Source: JBGPTF01 sp041490445 (GTDB taxonomy: Bacteria > Acidobacteriota > Terriglobia > Acidiferrales > UBA7541). Taken from it: 64,000 nucleotides of DNA. Of the stretch, positions 43,684 to 53,234 are shown in pieces; position 1 is the first letter of the stretch, and each line of letters opens with the position of its first letter. The notes under the pieces were generated by a model, which saw only the letters and a program-made list of their open reading frames with translations, searched no databases and had not been told where the DNA came from. Location of the stretch: the NCBI GenBank assembly GCA_041490445.1, contig JBGPTF010000002.1, positions 186,001-250,000 of the forward strand. Reading direction: 5' to 3'. The position numbers and the translations under genes were made by a program.

Positions 43684-44508
43684 ATGCCTCGCGGAATCGC
43701 AGCCCCTCCAGAGAAGAATTCACCGCCGGGTGCAGGGCGCCTGCGACTGACGGTCCTCGGCTCCGGCACTTCCATGGGAGTGCCCAGCCTGGGCTGCTCC
43801 TGCGCCGTTTGTCGCTCCACCGACCCGCATGACCAGCGGACGCGCCCTTCGGTGCTGCTCTCCTATGACGGCAGGAATGTTGTGATCGACACGACTCCGG
43901 ATTTTCGCGCCCAAGCCTTGCGCGAGGGCATCGGCCATCTCGATGCGGTAGTCTTCACGCACGGCCACGCCGACCACATCCTTGGGCTGGACGACATTCG
44001 GCCATACAACCTGAAGCAGAAAGCCGCTGTGCCCGTCTATGCCACGCCGGAGACGCAGAAGATTCTGCGGCGGACGTTTGCCTACATTTTCGACGGCACC
44101 CCCACGGAAAGTTCGATCCCCGGCGTCGAACTGCGCTCGATTGCCGGGCCGTTCGAGCTTTTCGGCGCGCAGATGGTTCCGATTCCTGCGCTTCATGGCA
44201 ACTTGCCGGTGCTCGGATTCCGGATGGGCCGCGCCGCATACCTTACGGACTTCAGTGCGGTGCCGGAGGAATCCAAACCGCTTCTGTGCGGGCTCGATCA
44301 TCTGATCCTCGACGCGCTGCGCTATGTGCCGCACCCGATGCATTCGAATGTCGAGCAGTCGCTGGCGCTGGTCCGCGAACTCCAGCCGCAACACGCCTGG
44401 TTCACGCATATTTGCCATGACCTGGCGCATGCCGAGACGAATGCAAGATTGCCGGACACCGTCAAGCTGGCCTATGACGGCCTCAGCTTCGAGGTCCCAA
44501 TCGCATGA
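43684..44508 (+). CDS. MBL-fold metal-dependent hydrolase (PhnP-like)
   Basis: 274 residues. LRLTVLGSGTSMGVPSLGCSCAVC is the PhnP-type start with the CxC-x2-C zinc cluster. The metal motif THGHADHILGLDDI, the later His in PALHGNLPVLGFRMG, TDFS and DALRYVPHPMHSN supply the metallo-beta-lactamase ligands. PhnP itself hydrolyses cyclic ribose phosphate; relatives act on other phosphodiesters. No phn genes are here, so it is probably a general phosphodiesterase. It lies 4 bp after the DUF1844 gene and overlaps ribF by ATGA. Confidence 0.9.
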   Translation: MPRGIAAPPEKNSPPGAGRLRLTVLGSGTSMGVPSLGCSCAVCRSTDPHDQRTRPSVLLSYDGRNVVIDTTPDFRAQALREGIGHLDAVVFTHGHADHILGLDDIRPYNLKQKAAVPVYATPETQKILRRTFAYIFDGTPTESSIPGVELRSIAGPFELFGAQMVPIPALHGNLPVLGFRMGRAAYLTDFSAVPEESKPLLCGLDHLILDALRYVPHPMHSNVEQSLALVRELQPQHAWFTHICHDLAHAETNARLPDTVKLAYDGLSFEVPIA

Positions 44509-45518
44509 GCTTTCTGGTTGCGCGCTCGCCGAAAGAATGGGATGCGAAGGCCGGCTCCCACCAGAGCGCCGTGGCGACGATTGGGAACTTCGACGGGGTT
44601 CACCTCGGACACCAGAAAATTCTCCGCGGCGTCGTCGAAAAATCGCGCGCGGCCGGGGCGTTTGGCGTAGCGGTGACGTTCGATCCGCACCCCTTGCGAA
44701 TCCTGCGGCCGGCCGAGGCACCGCCCTTGATCGAGACGCTCGAACAGCGGCTGGCCGCATTCGAAGCGCTCGGTCTCGACGCTGCGCTCATTCTGCAATT
44801 CGATCACGCACTGTCCGAGCTCAGCCCGGAGGAATTCGTTCGCCGCGTTCTCGTCGAGACCCTTCACGCCCGCGGAATCCTCGTCGGAGGCAACTTCCGA
44901 TTCGGTCACCGGCAAGCCGGGGATGCGATCCTGCTTCGGGAATTGGGCTCGCGATTCGGCTTTGGGGTGGAGACCATCCCGCCGGTCATCTGCCGCAATA
45001 CGCTGGTCTCGAGCTCGGCGATTCGACGCGCCGTCGCCGAAGGCCGCGTCGGCCTCGCCGGGAGGTGGCTGGGGCGGCCGTTCCGCCTGGAAGGCAAGAT
45101 CCGACCCGGCACGGGACAGGGGCGGCGGCTCGTCGTGCCGACACTCAACCTCGAAACGCAGCAAGAGCTCTTGCCCAGGACCGGCGTGTACGCCACCGAA
45201 ACCTGCGCCGGAGGCAAGCTCTATCGCTCGGCCACCAACGTCGGTTATCGTCCGACGTTCGATGGAAAACGGCTGACCATCGAGTGCCACCTGTTCGGCT
45301 TTTCACAGGAACTGGAGGCGGGACCGATCGCGGTGCAGTTCTGGACGCGCTTGCGAGACGAGAAGAAATTTGACGGCCCCGGGGCATTGAAAACCCAGGT
45401 GCTGCGGGACCTCGAGCGTGCCCGCCAGTTTTTCCGCCGCGTCGACCGCTACCGGATTCCCGCCGGGCGGCGAACCACGCCTGCCTCCTGCGAAGCCGGC
45501 CCGAGCGACTTCAAATAG
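44505..45518 (+). CDS. ribF: Bifunctional riboflavin kinase / FAD synthetase
   Basis: 337 residues. The N-terminal FAD synthetase half has ATIGNFDGVHLGHQKIL, VTFDPHPLRIL, ILVGGNFRFGHRQAGD and the SSSAIR motif; the C-terminal riboflavin kinase half has GRPFRLEGKIRPGTGQGRRLVVPTLNL and GVYATE ... ATNVGYRPTFDG ... IECHLFGFSQ. It converts riboflavin to FMN and FAD. Its ATG overlaps the MBL stop (ATGA). The last 70 bp overlap the antisense cytochrome c gene (45449-45518), an unusual tail-to-tail overlap. The extra C-terminal Arg-rich tail (about 30 residues) falls in that overlap and may not be ancestral. Confidence 0.95.
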   Translation: MSFLVARSPKEWDAKAGSHQSAVATIGNFDGVHLGHQKILRGVVEKSRAAGAFGVAVTFDPHPLRILRPAEAPPLIETLEQRLAAFEALGLDAALILQFDHALSELSPEEFVRRVLVETLHARGILVGGNFRFGHRQAGDAILLRELGSRFGFGVETIPPVICRNTLVSSSAIRRAVAEGRVGLAGRWLGRPFRLEGKIRPGTGQGRRLVVPTLNLETQQELLPRTGVYATETCAGGKLYRSATNVGYRPTFDGKRLTIECHLFGFSQELEAGPIAVQFWTRLRDEKKFDGPGALKTQVLRDLERARQFFRRVDRYRIPAGRRTTPASCEAGPSDFK

Positions 45519-45919
45519 GTGACAATCTGCCATCGTTGCTGGTCCGGCAAGGCCGACCAGGCCGGCATGCCGTCGCTGCGGTTCCCGTTCTTCAAGAGCC
45601 AGAAAAGCACCCCCGGTGGAGCATTCTGCAACGCTGACGAACGAAGGTCAGCGGCCTTACTCTTCTCGAGAGCTTCCGGCGCATGACACTCGGCGCAGTG
45701 ATGCTTGAAAAGTTTCAATCCGGCGGCCACGGCATCGGATTGCCCCTCATAAGGATTTCGCCACGAACTAGCAGCCGCAGGAGCCTTGCGCAATTTGGCC
45801 GCGAGTTCCGCGTCGGTGGGCTGGCCTTTTTTCGCGATGGCGACGCCGCAAAATAACGCGGGGCCCAAGAACATTAAACTCGCGATCCAGCTTCCCATCC
45901 TGCCGTTGCAGCGAAACAC
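45449..45919 (-). CDS. Secreted monohaem cytochrome c
   Basis: 156 residues from a GTG at 45919 with AAGGGG 7 nt upstream. A signal peptide (about 8-29, GSWIASLMFLGPALFCGVAIA) sends it to the periplasm. The haem site is CAECH and the Met ligand lies in SDGMPAWSALPDQQRWQIVTYLKSL, typical class I c-type. Role: electron transfer in the periplasm; partner unknown. It lies 11 bp after the outer-membrane-like gene on the same strand and so is probably under the same Fur-family operators. Its C-terminus runs 70 bp antisense into ribF. Confidence 0.9.
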   Translation of the reverse strand: MFRCNGRMGSWIASLMFLGPALFCGVAIAKKGQPTDAELAAKLRKAPAAASSWRNPYEGQSDAVAAGLKLFKHHCAECHAPEALEKSKAADLRSSALQNAPPGVLFWLLKNGNRSDGMPAWSALPDQQRWQIVTYLKSLGPASQEAGVVRRPAGIR

Positions 45920-45930
45920 GAAAGCACCCC

Positions 45931-46830
45931 TTAGCGAAAAAGTCCGCGCACGCGCCGGCCGAACCCAGCGAGTTCGTAGGAAACCCCAAAGCGAATCAAC
46001 GAACGGTAACTGGACGGCGTGAGCCCGAACTGGGGAGATACGCGCACCGTCATGCCGCGCGGCAAATCCCAGGCGAGCACCGGACCGAGGTAGTGGGACG
46101 TGCCGGAGAGAGTGAGATTGTGCCGGTCGCCAAGGCCGCCGTACATTTCGAGCCCGGCGCGAACATTTTCACGGCAGAGGGTGCATTCGCGGGCGGATGC
46201 CGCGAGGGCCAGCGGACGCGACAGGCCCAGGGCATAGCCGAATTCCCAGGGCTCATTCGCAAGGTTTTTTTCGGCGATGAAATTTTCCGAGAAGTTCCAG
46301 CCTCGCCAGTTGCTCGAGAGGATCAGCTTTCCTTCGATTTCATGTTTGTGCTCGCGCCGCGCTTCCGCATTCGGATCGAGCGGGCCGCGCCCTCCGTCGA
46401 AGCTCACGACTTCGAGAAGCGTGCGGTCGGCGTCGTTGAGACTCTCGTATTCCAGGTACAAGACCGGATTGATCCAGTGCTCTCCGCGCAGAACGCGAAA
46501 GCGATTCTCCCAGCGAAAACCTGTAAAGATGGTGCTATCGCCAAAGGTGCGCTGGCCGTCGAGGTAAAACTCCGTCGTCCACCAGGCTTTCACGCCGTAC
46601 TCGAACTCGATGGAGGTTGCTAGAAAGCCGTTCCCCGCCTTCGGCAAACCAATCACGGGGTTGATTCCAATCTCCAGATTCCCGGGCTCTTCCATCTGGC
46701 TGTCGTAGGCGACGAAGTACGGCTTCTCCTGCGCACAAACAACAGAAGCCAGGCCAGCCAAAAGGAGCAGCAGAAGCCCGGCGCCCCGGGGGATTCTGCG
46801 CCGGTTCTTCCGTTTCGCAGGGGCAGGCAT
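45931..46830 (-). CDS. Outer-membrane beta-barrel-like protein of unknown function
   Basis: 299 residues with a signal peptide (GAGLLLLLLAGLASVVCAQ) and a GAGAGG ribosome site. The mature chain is an alternation of short amphipathic strands rich in Tyr, Trp, Phe and Gly (AWWTTEFYLDGQRTFGD, YLEYESLNDADRTLLEVVSF, WNFSENFIAEKN) ending in Phe-Arg, consistent with a beta-barrel. Two cysteines, in ECTLCRE, are an unusual pair. It is followed by the cytochrome c gene and preceded by two TGCAA-N5-TTGCA palindromes and a Fur-family regulator, suggesting metal- or peroxide-responsive expression. Function not recognised. Confidence 0.75.
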   Translation of the reverse strand: MPAPAKRKNRRRIPRGAGLLLLLLAGLASVVCAQEKPYFVAYDSQMEEPGNLEIGINPVIGLPKAGNGFLATSIEFEYGVKAWWTTEFYLDGQRTFGDSTIFTGFRWENRFRVLRGEHWINPVLYLEYESLNDADRTLLEVVSFDGGRGPLDPNAEARREHKHEIEGKLILSSNWRGWNFSENFIAEKNLANEPWEFGYALGLSRPLALAASARECTLCRENVRAGLEMYGGLGDRHNLTLSGTSHYLGPVLAWDLPRGMTVRVSPQFGLTPSSYRSLIRFGVSYELAGFGRRVRGLFR

Positions 46831-46843
46831 GACACCTCTCTCA

Positions 46844-46862
46844 GATGCAACTAGTTTGCATC
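46844..46862. promoter_or_regulatory. Fur-family operator candidate, downstream site
   Basis: Perfect inverted repeat GATGCAA-N5-TTGCATC, just upstream of the ribosome site of the outer-membrane-like gene (ATG at 46830, minus strand). Binding here would block expression. It shares the core TGCAA-N5-TTGCA with the second site 74 bp upstream. Confidence 0.6.
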
Positions 46863-46894
46863 TATGGCAAGAGTGTCACCTCGGGACAATTTGG

Positions 46895-46900
46895 TGTCAA
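46895..46900 (-). promoter_or_regulatory. Candidate -35 element of the outer-membrane-like / cytochrome c operon
   Basis: TTGACA on the minus strand between the two operator-like palindromes. No strong -10 follows at 16-18 bp; GACACT is the best match, so the promoter is tentative. Confidence 0.3.
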
Positions 46901-46917
46901 TACCTCCGGAAAATATT

Positions 46918-46936
46918 GTTGCAACTTATTTGCAAC
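46918..46936. promoter_or_regulatory. Fur-family operator candidate, upstream site
   Basis: Perfect inverted repeat GTTGCAA-N5-TTGCAAC, with the exact core TTGCAA-N5-TTGCAA known for the nickel-responsive Fur-family regulator Nur of Streptomyces. Lies between the regulator gene and the outer-membrane-like gene. Confidence 0.65.
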
Positions 46937-47042
46937 AGGTTCCCTTCCTCCCGGCTCCGCCTGGCGGCTCGCGAGTTCCGTCTCGGGCAAGGGACGCGAG
47001 GCAGAAAGGCCGACGGGACGGGAAGAACCAGGCCGCGGAAGG

Positions 47043-47525
47043 CTAAGATCGACAGTCGGCGCAATAGCCGCCGATTTCCGTGCGTGACACAGTGATCTTG
47101 ATGCTGCAGTCGCGCTCAATCTGCTTCTTCAATTGCTCGTACAAGCGGCTTTCGAATTCGCGTACTTTGCCGCAGCGCAGGCAGGCGATGTGAATGTGGT
47201 CGCGCGGGGCATGGCTTTCGTAGAAATGGCGGTCGCCGCGGAGATGGAGCAAATCGAGCTCGTCAATGAGGCCGTGGCGCTTAAGGAGGTCAATCGTCCG
47301 GTACACGGTGACGCGGTGCACGTGCGGGTCGAGCCGCTGGGCTCGGCGCAGAATTTCTCCCGCGTCCAGATGACGGCGCGCGGTTTCCATCACCTGGAGG
47401 AGGATGCGCCGCTGGCGAGTCAAGCGAATGCCGCGAGCGGAAAGCTCCTGCTGCAGTCGGCCGGGCGGCTCGTGGACGTTGATTCGTTCTCCACTGGAAA
47501 CGCGATGGGCGGGAGTGGCAGCCAT
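47043..47525 (-). CDS. Fur-family metal- or peroxide-responsive repressor
   Basis: 160 residues from the ATG at 47525 (AGGA just upstream; a TTG 30 bp further is less likely). The winged helix spans about 20-95 (RLTRQRRILLQVME ... HLDAGEILRRAQRLDPHVHRVTVYRTIDLLKRHGLI), followed by the metal-binding/dimerisation domain with DRHFYESHAPRDHIHIACLRCGKV. Two CxxC pairs (C115/C118 and C155/C158) would hold a structural zinc, as in Fur, PerR and Zur. Which signal it senses cannot be told. It sits immediately upstream of the two palindromes and the outer-membrane-like/cytochrome genes, which are its likely targets. Confidence 0.9.
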   Translation of the reverse strand: MAATPAHRVSSGERINVHEPPGRLQQELSARGIRLTRQRRILLQVMETARRHLDAGEILRRAQRLDPHVHRVTVYRTIDLLKRHGLIDELDLLHLRGDRHFYESHAPRDHIHIACLRCGKVREFESRLYEQLKKQIERDCSIKITVSRTEIGGYCADCRS

Positions 47526-47558
47526 GGTGTCCTGCGAGGCTTCCCTGCCCCACAATTG

Positions 47559-48899
47559 TCAGTGGTTAGGCAGGAGCCTCAACACGTCATAATACATGAC
47601 GAATGCGAAGATGGCCAAAAGGAAGACCAGTCCCACTTGTACGAACCGCTCCTTCACGGCGAGGCTCAAGTCGCGCCGCATGACGCTCTCGATCCCGAGC
47701 ATCAGGACGTGACCGCCGTCGAGGATGGGGATGGGGAGAAGATTCAAGATCCCCAGGTTCAGGCTGATGAAGGCCATGAAGTTGACAAAATCGAGGACGC
47801 CGCGCTTTGCGGCCTGGCCGGATTCGCGCATGATTCCCACCGGCCCTTCAAGCTGCTTCAGCTTAACCCGGCCGTTGAACAGGCCAGCGAGCACGTCGAA
47901 GATCTGGCGCCCGATCCGGATATTGAAGGAGACCGCGCGGTGCACCGCGCTCGGAAGCGAGTGCGGCTGTTGCACGGTGGTCGGGTGGAAGGAGATGCCG
48001 ATCTGCCAGCGTTTGAGACCGTCGCCCGGATCGCCGAAGGCCGGACGCACCGCGATCGTGACGGGCTGCCCCTGGCGGAGCACCTGCAACGTAACATCCT
48101 TCCCCTTGGAGGCCTGGATCGTCGGCGAAAGCTGAATGCCATTCTGGATGGCCTCGCCATCCACCGCCACAATCTGGTCGCCCGTCTTCAATCCACTTCT
48201 TTCCGCCGGCGAGCCCGGGGAAACGATGCCGATCACCACCAGCTCGCTAGGAAAACCAAGAATCGCAAACTCGTCGCGCGGCCCGGCCAGCGAAGCCACG
48301 TTCACGTCGGCAGTAATGGTTTGCCCGCCACGCTGGATCTCCACCTGGATCGGCTTGCCGGGCTGGGAGACGGCTATCTCGAATGTAGCGTCCTCCCAGC
48401 GCGCGATTTTTACGCCATTGATTTTGACGATTCGGTCTCCGGCTTGAATTCCCGCCTCGGCTGCCGGCGATTCTGGCAGCACGCCCGCCACTTGCACCGG
48501 TTGCGACATGAAGGCAGGCTCGGCCACGCCGACAAGGAACAGCCCCGTCATCAACAGGATCGCAACAACGAAATTCATCGCAGGACCGGCGATGGCGATT
48601 AGAAAACGTTGCCAACGCGGGCGGGACAGGAATTCTTCGGGCGCCCCGGAGCGCTCCTCGGAAGGATTCTCTCCGGCCATGCGCACGTAGCCGCCGAAGG
48701 GCAGCGCGCTGATGCGATAATCCGTCTCACCGCGTTTCCAGCCGAACACGCGCGAGCCGTATCCAATGGAGAAAACGTCCACGCGCACACCGCAGAGTTT
48801 GGCCACGATGAAGTGGCCCCACTCGTGCGCGAGAATCATGAAGCCGAGGCCGAGGATCGCAGCCAGAACCGCAAGAGTGTTCGCTCCGAAGCTAGTCAT
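47559..48899 (-). CDS. rseP: RIP zinc metalloprotease RseP
   Basis: 446 residues. The site-2 protease motif HEWGH (25-29) lies in the first membrane helix, and the second motif region LNLGILNLLPIPILDGGHVLML is near the C-terminus. Two PDZ domains (about 130-205 and 210-290) lie between. RseP cuts anti-sigma factors and signal peptides within the membrane. It is the last gene of the uppS-cdsA-dxr-rseP cluster, 6 bp after dxr, a common bacterial order. Confidence 0.95.
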   Translation of the reverse strand: MTSFGANTLAVLAAILGLGFMILAHEWGHFIVAKLCGVRVDVFSIGYGSRVFGWKRGETDYRISALPFGGYVRMAGENPSEERSGAPEEFLSRPRWQRFLIAIAGPAMNFVVAILLMTGLFLVGVAEPAFMSQPVQVAGVLPESPAAEAGIQAGDRIVKINGVKIARWEDATFEIAVSQPGKPIQVEIQRGGQTITADVNVASLAGPRDEFAILGFPSELVVIGIVSPGSPAERSGLKTGDQIVAVDGEAIQNGIQLSPTIQASKGKDVTLQVLRQGQPVTIAVRPAFGDPGDGLKRWQIGISFHPTTVQQPHSLPSAVHRAVSFNIRIGRQIFDVLAGLFNGRVKLKQLEGPVGIMRESGQAAKRGVLDFVNFMAFISLNLGILNLLPIPILDGGHVLMLGIESVMRRDLSLAVKERFVQVGLVFLLAIFAFVMYYDVLRLLPNH

Positions 48900-48905
48900 T
48901 GGCGT

Positions 48906-50078
48906 TCAAATCTTCCTTTGTTCGATTTCTTCGCGGGCCAGCCGCCTCGCTTCTGCGTCCGCCGCGAGCACGTCTTCGATCCCCGCGAGTTTGCTGCGCG
49001 GCATGCGGCCGAGCACCTGCTCGATCACCGCGGCGATGCCGAGAAACCGCAACCGGCCGTCGAGAAACGCCGCCACCGCGACTTCGTCGGCTGCATTCAG
49101 CGCACAAGGCAGCAGCCCTCCGCGGCGCAGCGCCTCGCGAGCCAGGCGAAGACACGGAAATTTCCGCGCCGGCACCTTCGAGAATTCCAGCTTGCGCAAA
49201 CGGGCCCAGTCCAGCGCACAGCCGTTCGATGCAACCCGCTCCGGATAGGTTAACGCATATTGGATGGGCATGCGCATATCCGTTGGGCCCAACTGCGCCA
49301 AAATAGAACCGTCCACGAACTCCACCATGGAGTGGATTGTCGATTGCGGATGAATGACGACCTCGATTTGTTCCTGCCTCATGCCGAAAAGCCAGTGCGC
49401 TTCGATCACCTCGAATCCCTTATTCATCAGGGTAGCCGAGTCAATCGTGATGCGCTTCCCCATCTGCCAATTGGGATGCGCCAGCGCCTGTTCCGGCGTC
49501 ACGTTTTCGAGTTGCGAGCCGGGCGTCTTGCGGAACGGGCCGCCGGAGGCGGTGAGCACCAGGCGCTTCACCTCGCGCGGTTCGCCGGCGCGCAAGCACT
49601 GGTGGATGGCGTTGTGCTCACTGTCCACCGGGAGGATGGTGACGCCCTTGCGCTGGGCCTCGGCCATCACCACTTCCCCGGCGGCGACGAAGACTTCCTT
49701 GTTTGCGAGGGCGATGGTCTTGCCATGCTGGACGGCGGCATACGTTGCCGGAAGCCCCACAACGCCCACAGCTGCGGAGACGACCATCACGGCGTCGGGA
49801 TGCGTTGCAACGCGCAGGAGCCCTTCGGCGTCGGAGAGGAATTCGGGGAGCGGCTCGACTCGGAGCGCGCGAAGTCGATCGCGCAAGTCGGCGACGCCGT
49901 TGGCGTTGCCGACCGAAACGACTTTCGGCCGAAACTTCGCCGCCTGCTCGGCCGCCAGCGCGACGTTCGACCCGGCGGCCATCGCCACGACTTCAAATTG
50001 GCCGGGGAGGGATTCAATCACACTGAGGCACTGCCGCCCGATCGAGCCCGTCGAACCAAGGATTGCAATTCGCTTCAC
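48906..50078 (-). CDS. dxr: 1-deoxy-D-xylulose 5-phosphate reductoisomerase
   Basis: 390 residues. NADPH site IAILGSTGSIGRQCL at the start; metal and substrate region ILPVDSEHNAIHQCLRAG, LTASGGPFR, HPNWQMGKRITIDSATLMNKG and EVIEAHWLFGM, all typical. It makes MEP from DXP, the committed step of the non-mevalonate isoprenoid pathway, and so feeds the adjacent uppS. One base separates it from cdsA and six from rseP. No anomaly. Confidence 0.96.
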   Translation of the reverse strand: MKRIAILGSTGSIGRQCLSVIESLPGQFEVVAMAAGSNVALAAEQAAKFRPKVVSVGNANGVADLRDRLRALRVEPLPEFLSDAEGLLRVATHPDAVMVVSAAVGVVGLPATYAAVQHGKTIALANKEVFVAAGEVVMAEAQRKGVTILPVDSEHNAIHQCLRAGEPREVKRLVLTASGGPFRKTPGSQLENVTPEQALAHPNWQMGKRITIDSATLMNKGFEVIEAHWLFGMRQEQIEVVIHPQSTIHSMVEFVDGSILAQLGPTDMRMPIQYALTYPERVASNGCALDWARLRKLEFSKVPARKFPCLRLAREALRRGGLLPCALNAADEVAVAAFLDGRLRFLGIAAVIEQVLGRMPRSKLAGIEDVLAADAEARRLAREEIEQRKI

Positions 50079-50079
50079 T

Positions 50080-50952
50080 CTAACCGTGCCCTCGCCAGTT
50101 CAACCAACCAACATAGCACCAGACGACGGGGGCGGCAAAGATGAGGCTGTCGATCCGGTCGAGCATGCCGCCATGTCCGGGCAGAAGCGTGCCTGAATCC
50201 TTTACTCCGGCGGCGCGTTTGTAGGCGGATTCAAACAGGTCGCCGGCCTGCCCGGCAATGTTGGCGAGCGCAGCGATGAGTAGCAGAGGGAAGAGTTCTT
50301 CATTCATCCAGCGTGCGAAGAAGGCTGCAACAATCAATGACGCCGCGAGATTCCCGATTGCGCCTTCCCAGGTCTTCTTCGGGCTGAGCAGGGGCGCCAT
50401 CGGCAGGCGGCCCACCGAGCGACCCACGAAGTACGCGCCCGTGTCGCCGGCCCAGATGAGGGCGAGTGTGAAAAGGGCAAGCTGCTTGCCAACCCTGCCT
50501 GTCGTCGCATCCAGCCGCACCAGATAGCTGAACGGCAGCGCGATGAAAATCATTCCCACTGCGCTCGCCGCGGCCGCGGGAAGAATCTCCGCGATCGGGC
50601 GCGGACTCGCCAGGGCGATGGCGACGACGCCGCAGAGAAAAATCAGGAAAACCCATTCCAATGTTAGCCCGAGCCGCCCCGCATCTTGGACCAACTCGAG
50701 TCCGCCGACCAGGGGATGGGTTTCTACCCGCGCAGCGGCCCACTGGACATAAATGACTCCCACCGAGCACAGCACTGTCCAGCGCCAGTAGCCGCGCAGG
50801 CCGGCCTTCTCGCTGAGCGCGAAGAATTCGTACAGCGCCAGCACCAGAACCACGGCCGCGACGCCGGCTACGAGTGCCGGAGAGCCCCACCAGATCAGCG
50901 CCACCACGAGCGGGATGAGGATCGCAGCGGTCAGGACGCGCGTCAGGGTCAC
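50080..50952 (-). CDS. cdsA: Phosphatidate cytidylyltransferase
   Basis: 290 residues from a GTG at 50952, with about eight membrane helices. The C-terminal signature SPKKTWEGAIGNLAAS and GDLFESAYKRAAGVKDSGTLLPGHGGMLDRIDSL is the CDP-alcohol-forming family hallmark with its metal-binding Asp residues. It makes CDP-diacylglycerol for phospholipid synthesis. It follows uppS in the cluster (about 69 bp gap) and runs directly into dxr. Confidence 0.95.
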   Translation of the reverse strand: MTLTRVLTAAILIPLVVALIWWGSPALVAGVAAVVLVLALYEFFALSEKAGLRGYWRWTVLCSVGVIYVQWAAARVETHPLVGGLELVQDAGRLGLTLEWVFLIFLCGVVAIALASPRPIAEILPAAAASAVGMIFIALPFSYLVRLDATTGRVGKQLALFTLALIWAGDTGAYFVGRSVGRLPMAPLLSPKKTWEGAIGNLAASLIVAAFFARWMNEELFPLLLIAALANIAGQAGDLFESAYKRAAGVKDSGTLLPGHGGMLDRIDSLIFAAPVVWCYVGWLNWRGHG

Positions 50953-51021
50953 CCAGTCCTCCGCGAAAAGAGGAATTCTGCTTTGTGAATCATCTGCGCG
51001 TGAACCGGCGACGCGGTCACT

Positions 51022-51825
<804 letters not shown>

Positions 51826-51905
51826 CGGGATCTACTCGAGCGGCAGGTCCGGAAAATAGCACAGGCAGAGGGGTCGCGCAACCGCGCCGCTCAACGCAGC
51901 AGGGT

Positions 51906-53234
51906 TCACAAGCCGAGCACCTGATTGGGGTGGAAGAGGGTGGCGTACACGAGGACGAGGGTGAGGGCGATCATAGCTGCGCTGGTCGCCCAGGCGACCA
52001 CGTTGAACGTCCGGCTGTTGGTGTTCTGCCCCATCAGGTCGCGCCGGTTCACCAGCAGCAGCATGAAAATCAAGACGACCGGGAGCCAGAAGCCGTTGGC
52101 CACCTGCGAGAGCACGAGGATCTTCAGAAGCGGGGCTCCGGGAATCAGAATAATTCCGGCGCCGACGACGATCAACGCCGTGTACAGGCCGTAGAATATC
52201 GGCGCTTCGGTGAGCTTCTTGCCGACTCCCGCTTCGAAGCCCATGCCTTCACAAATCACGTGCGCGGTCGAGAGCGGCAGAATGGACGCGGCAAACAGGG
52301 ACGCGTTCAAAAGACCGAAAGCGAAAAGCCCCGCGGCCCACTTCCCCGCCAGCGGGCGGAGCGCCTGCGCTGCTTCGGCAGCGTCGCTGATGTGGGTGAC
52401 GCCGGAGGCGTGCAGCGTCGCCGCCGTGCACACCATGATGAAAAACACGATCACCATGCAACTGATGCTGCCGACGAGCACGTCGGCGCGCGCCTGTTTG
52501 TACTGGCGCGGCCCAACGCGTTTTTCGACGAAGCCTGCCTGGAGATAGAAGAATTGCCACGGCGCAATCGTGGTGCCGACCAGGGCTGTGAGCATCAGGA
52601 GATAGCCCGCCTCGAAATGGATTTGCGGGACCGCCATGGACCGGGCGGCGAGCAGCCAATCGGGCTTCCCGAGCACCAGCACCGCGGAAACGACATAGGA
52701 AAGATAGAACGCGCAAGCCGCCAGGAAGATCTTTTCAACCTGGTGATACGTCCCGCGAACCACGAGCACCCAGACGAGGATCGCGGCCAACGGCACGGCG
52801 ATATATTTGCTGACTCCAAAAATGGACATCGCCGCGGCGACGCCGGCGAACTCAGCCACCGTGTTCCCCAGGTCCACCACGAGGGCCGCCAGCATGACGA
52901 AAAACGTGGAGCGGAAACCGAATTCCTCGCGAATCAGATCGGAAAGCCCCTTGCCGGTGAAGACGCCCATCCGCGCGCACATCTCTTCGCTGATATAGAG
53001 CGCGATGGTCATGGGAATCAGCGACCACAGCAGCATGTATCCGAACTGCGCCCCGGCGACGGAATAGGTGGTGATACCGCCGGCATCGTTGTCCACGTTC
53101 GAAGTGATCAGCCCCGGGCCGACAACGGCGAGGAACAGCGTGAGACGGCGGCGCATGTGGCGCGTGCGCCGGGCCCAGGCGGCGATGCGGGTCTGCATCG
53201 CCGCGATCTTCTCGTGGATGGTCAGAACATTCAT
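51906..53234 (-). CDS. NRAMP-superfamily divalent cation transporter, non-canonical metal site
   Basis: 442 residues with about 11 membrane helices. The helix-1 region VVGPGLITSNVDNDAGG and following GAQFGYMLLW match NRAMP, but the usual DPGN is DAGG here (Asp50 kept, Asn replaced by Gly). The helix-6 motif MPH is APW (Ala224, Pro225, Trp226), so the Met that selects transition metals and the His are both lost. This resembles NRAMP-related transporters described for Mg2+/Mn2+ rather than canonical MntH. Its ATG overlaps the stop of the upstream PRC/MgtE_N/CBS gene (ATGA), so the two are co-translated. Metal identity is inference. Confidence 0.88.
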   Translation of the reverse strand: MNVLTIHEKIAAMQTRIAAWARRTRHMRRRLTLFLAVVGPGLITSNVDNDAGGITTYSVAGAQFGYMLLWSLIPMTIALYISEEMCARMGVFTGKGLSDLIREEFGFRSTFFVMLAALVVDLGNTVAEFAGVAAAMSIFGVSKYIAVPLAAILVWVLVVRGTYHQVEKIFLAACAFYLSYVVSAVLVLGKPDWLLAARSMAVPQIHFEAGYLLMLTALVGTTIAPWQFFYLQAGFVEKRVGPRQYKQARADVLVGSISCMVIVFFIMVCTAATLHASGVTHISDAAEAAQALRPLAGKWAAGLFAFGLLNASLFAASILPLSTAHVICEGMGFEAGVGKKLTEAPIFYGLYTALIVVGAGIILIPGAPLLKILVLSQVANGFWLPVVLIFMLLLVNRRDLMGQNTNSRTFNVVAWATSAAMIALTLVLVYATLFHPNQVLGL

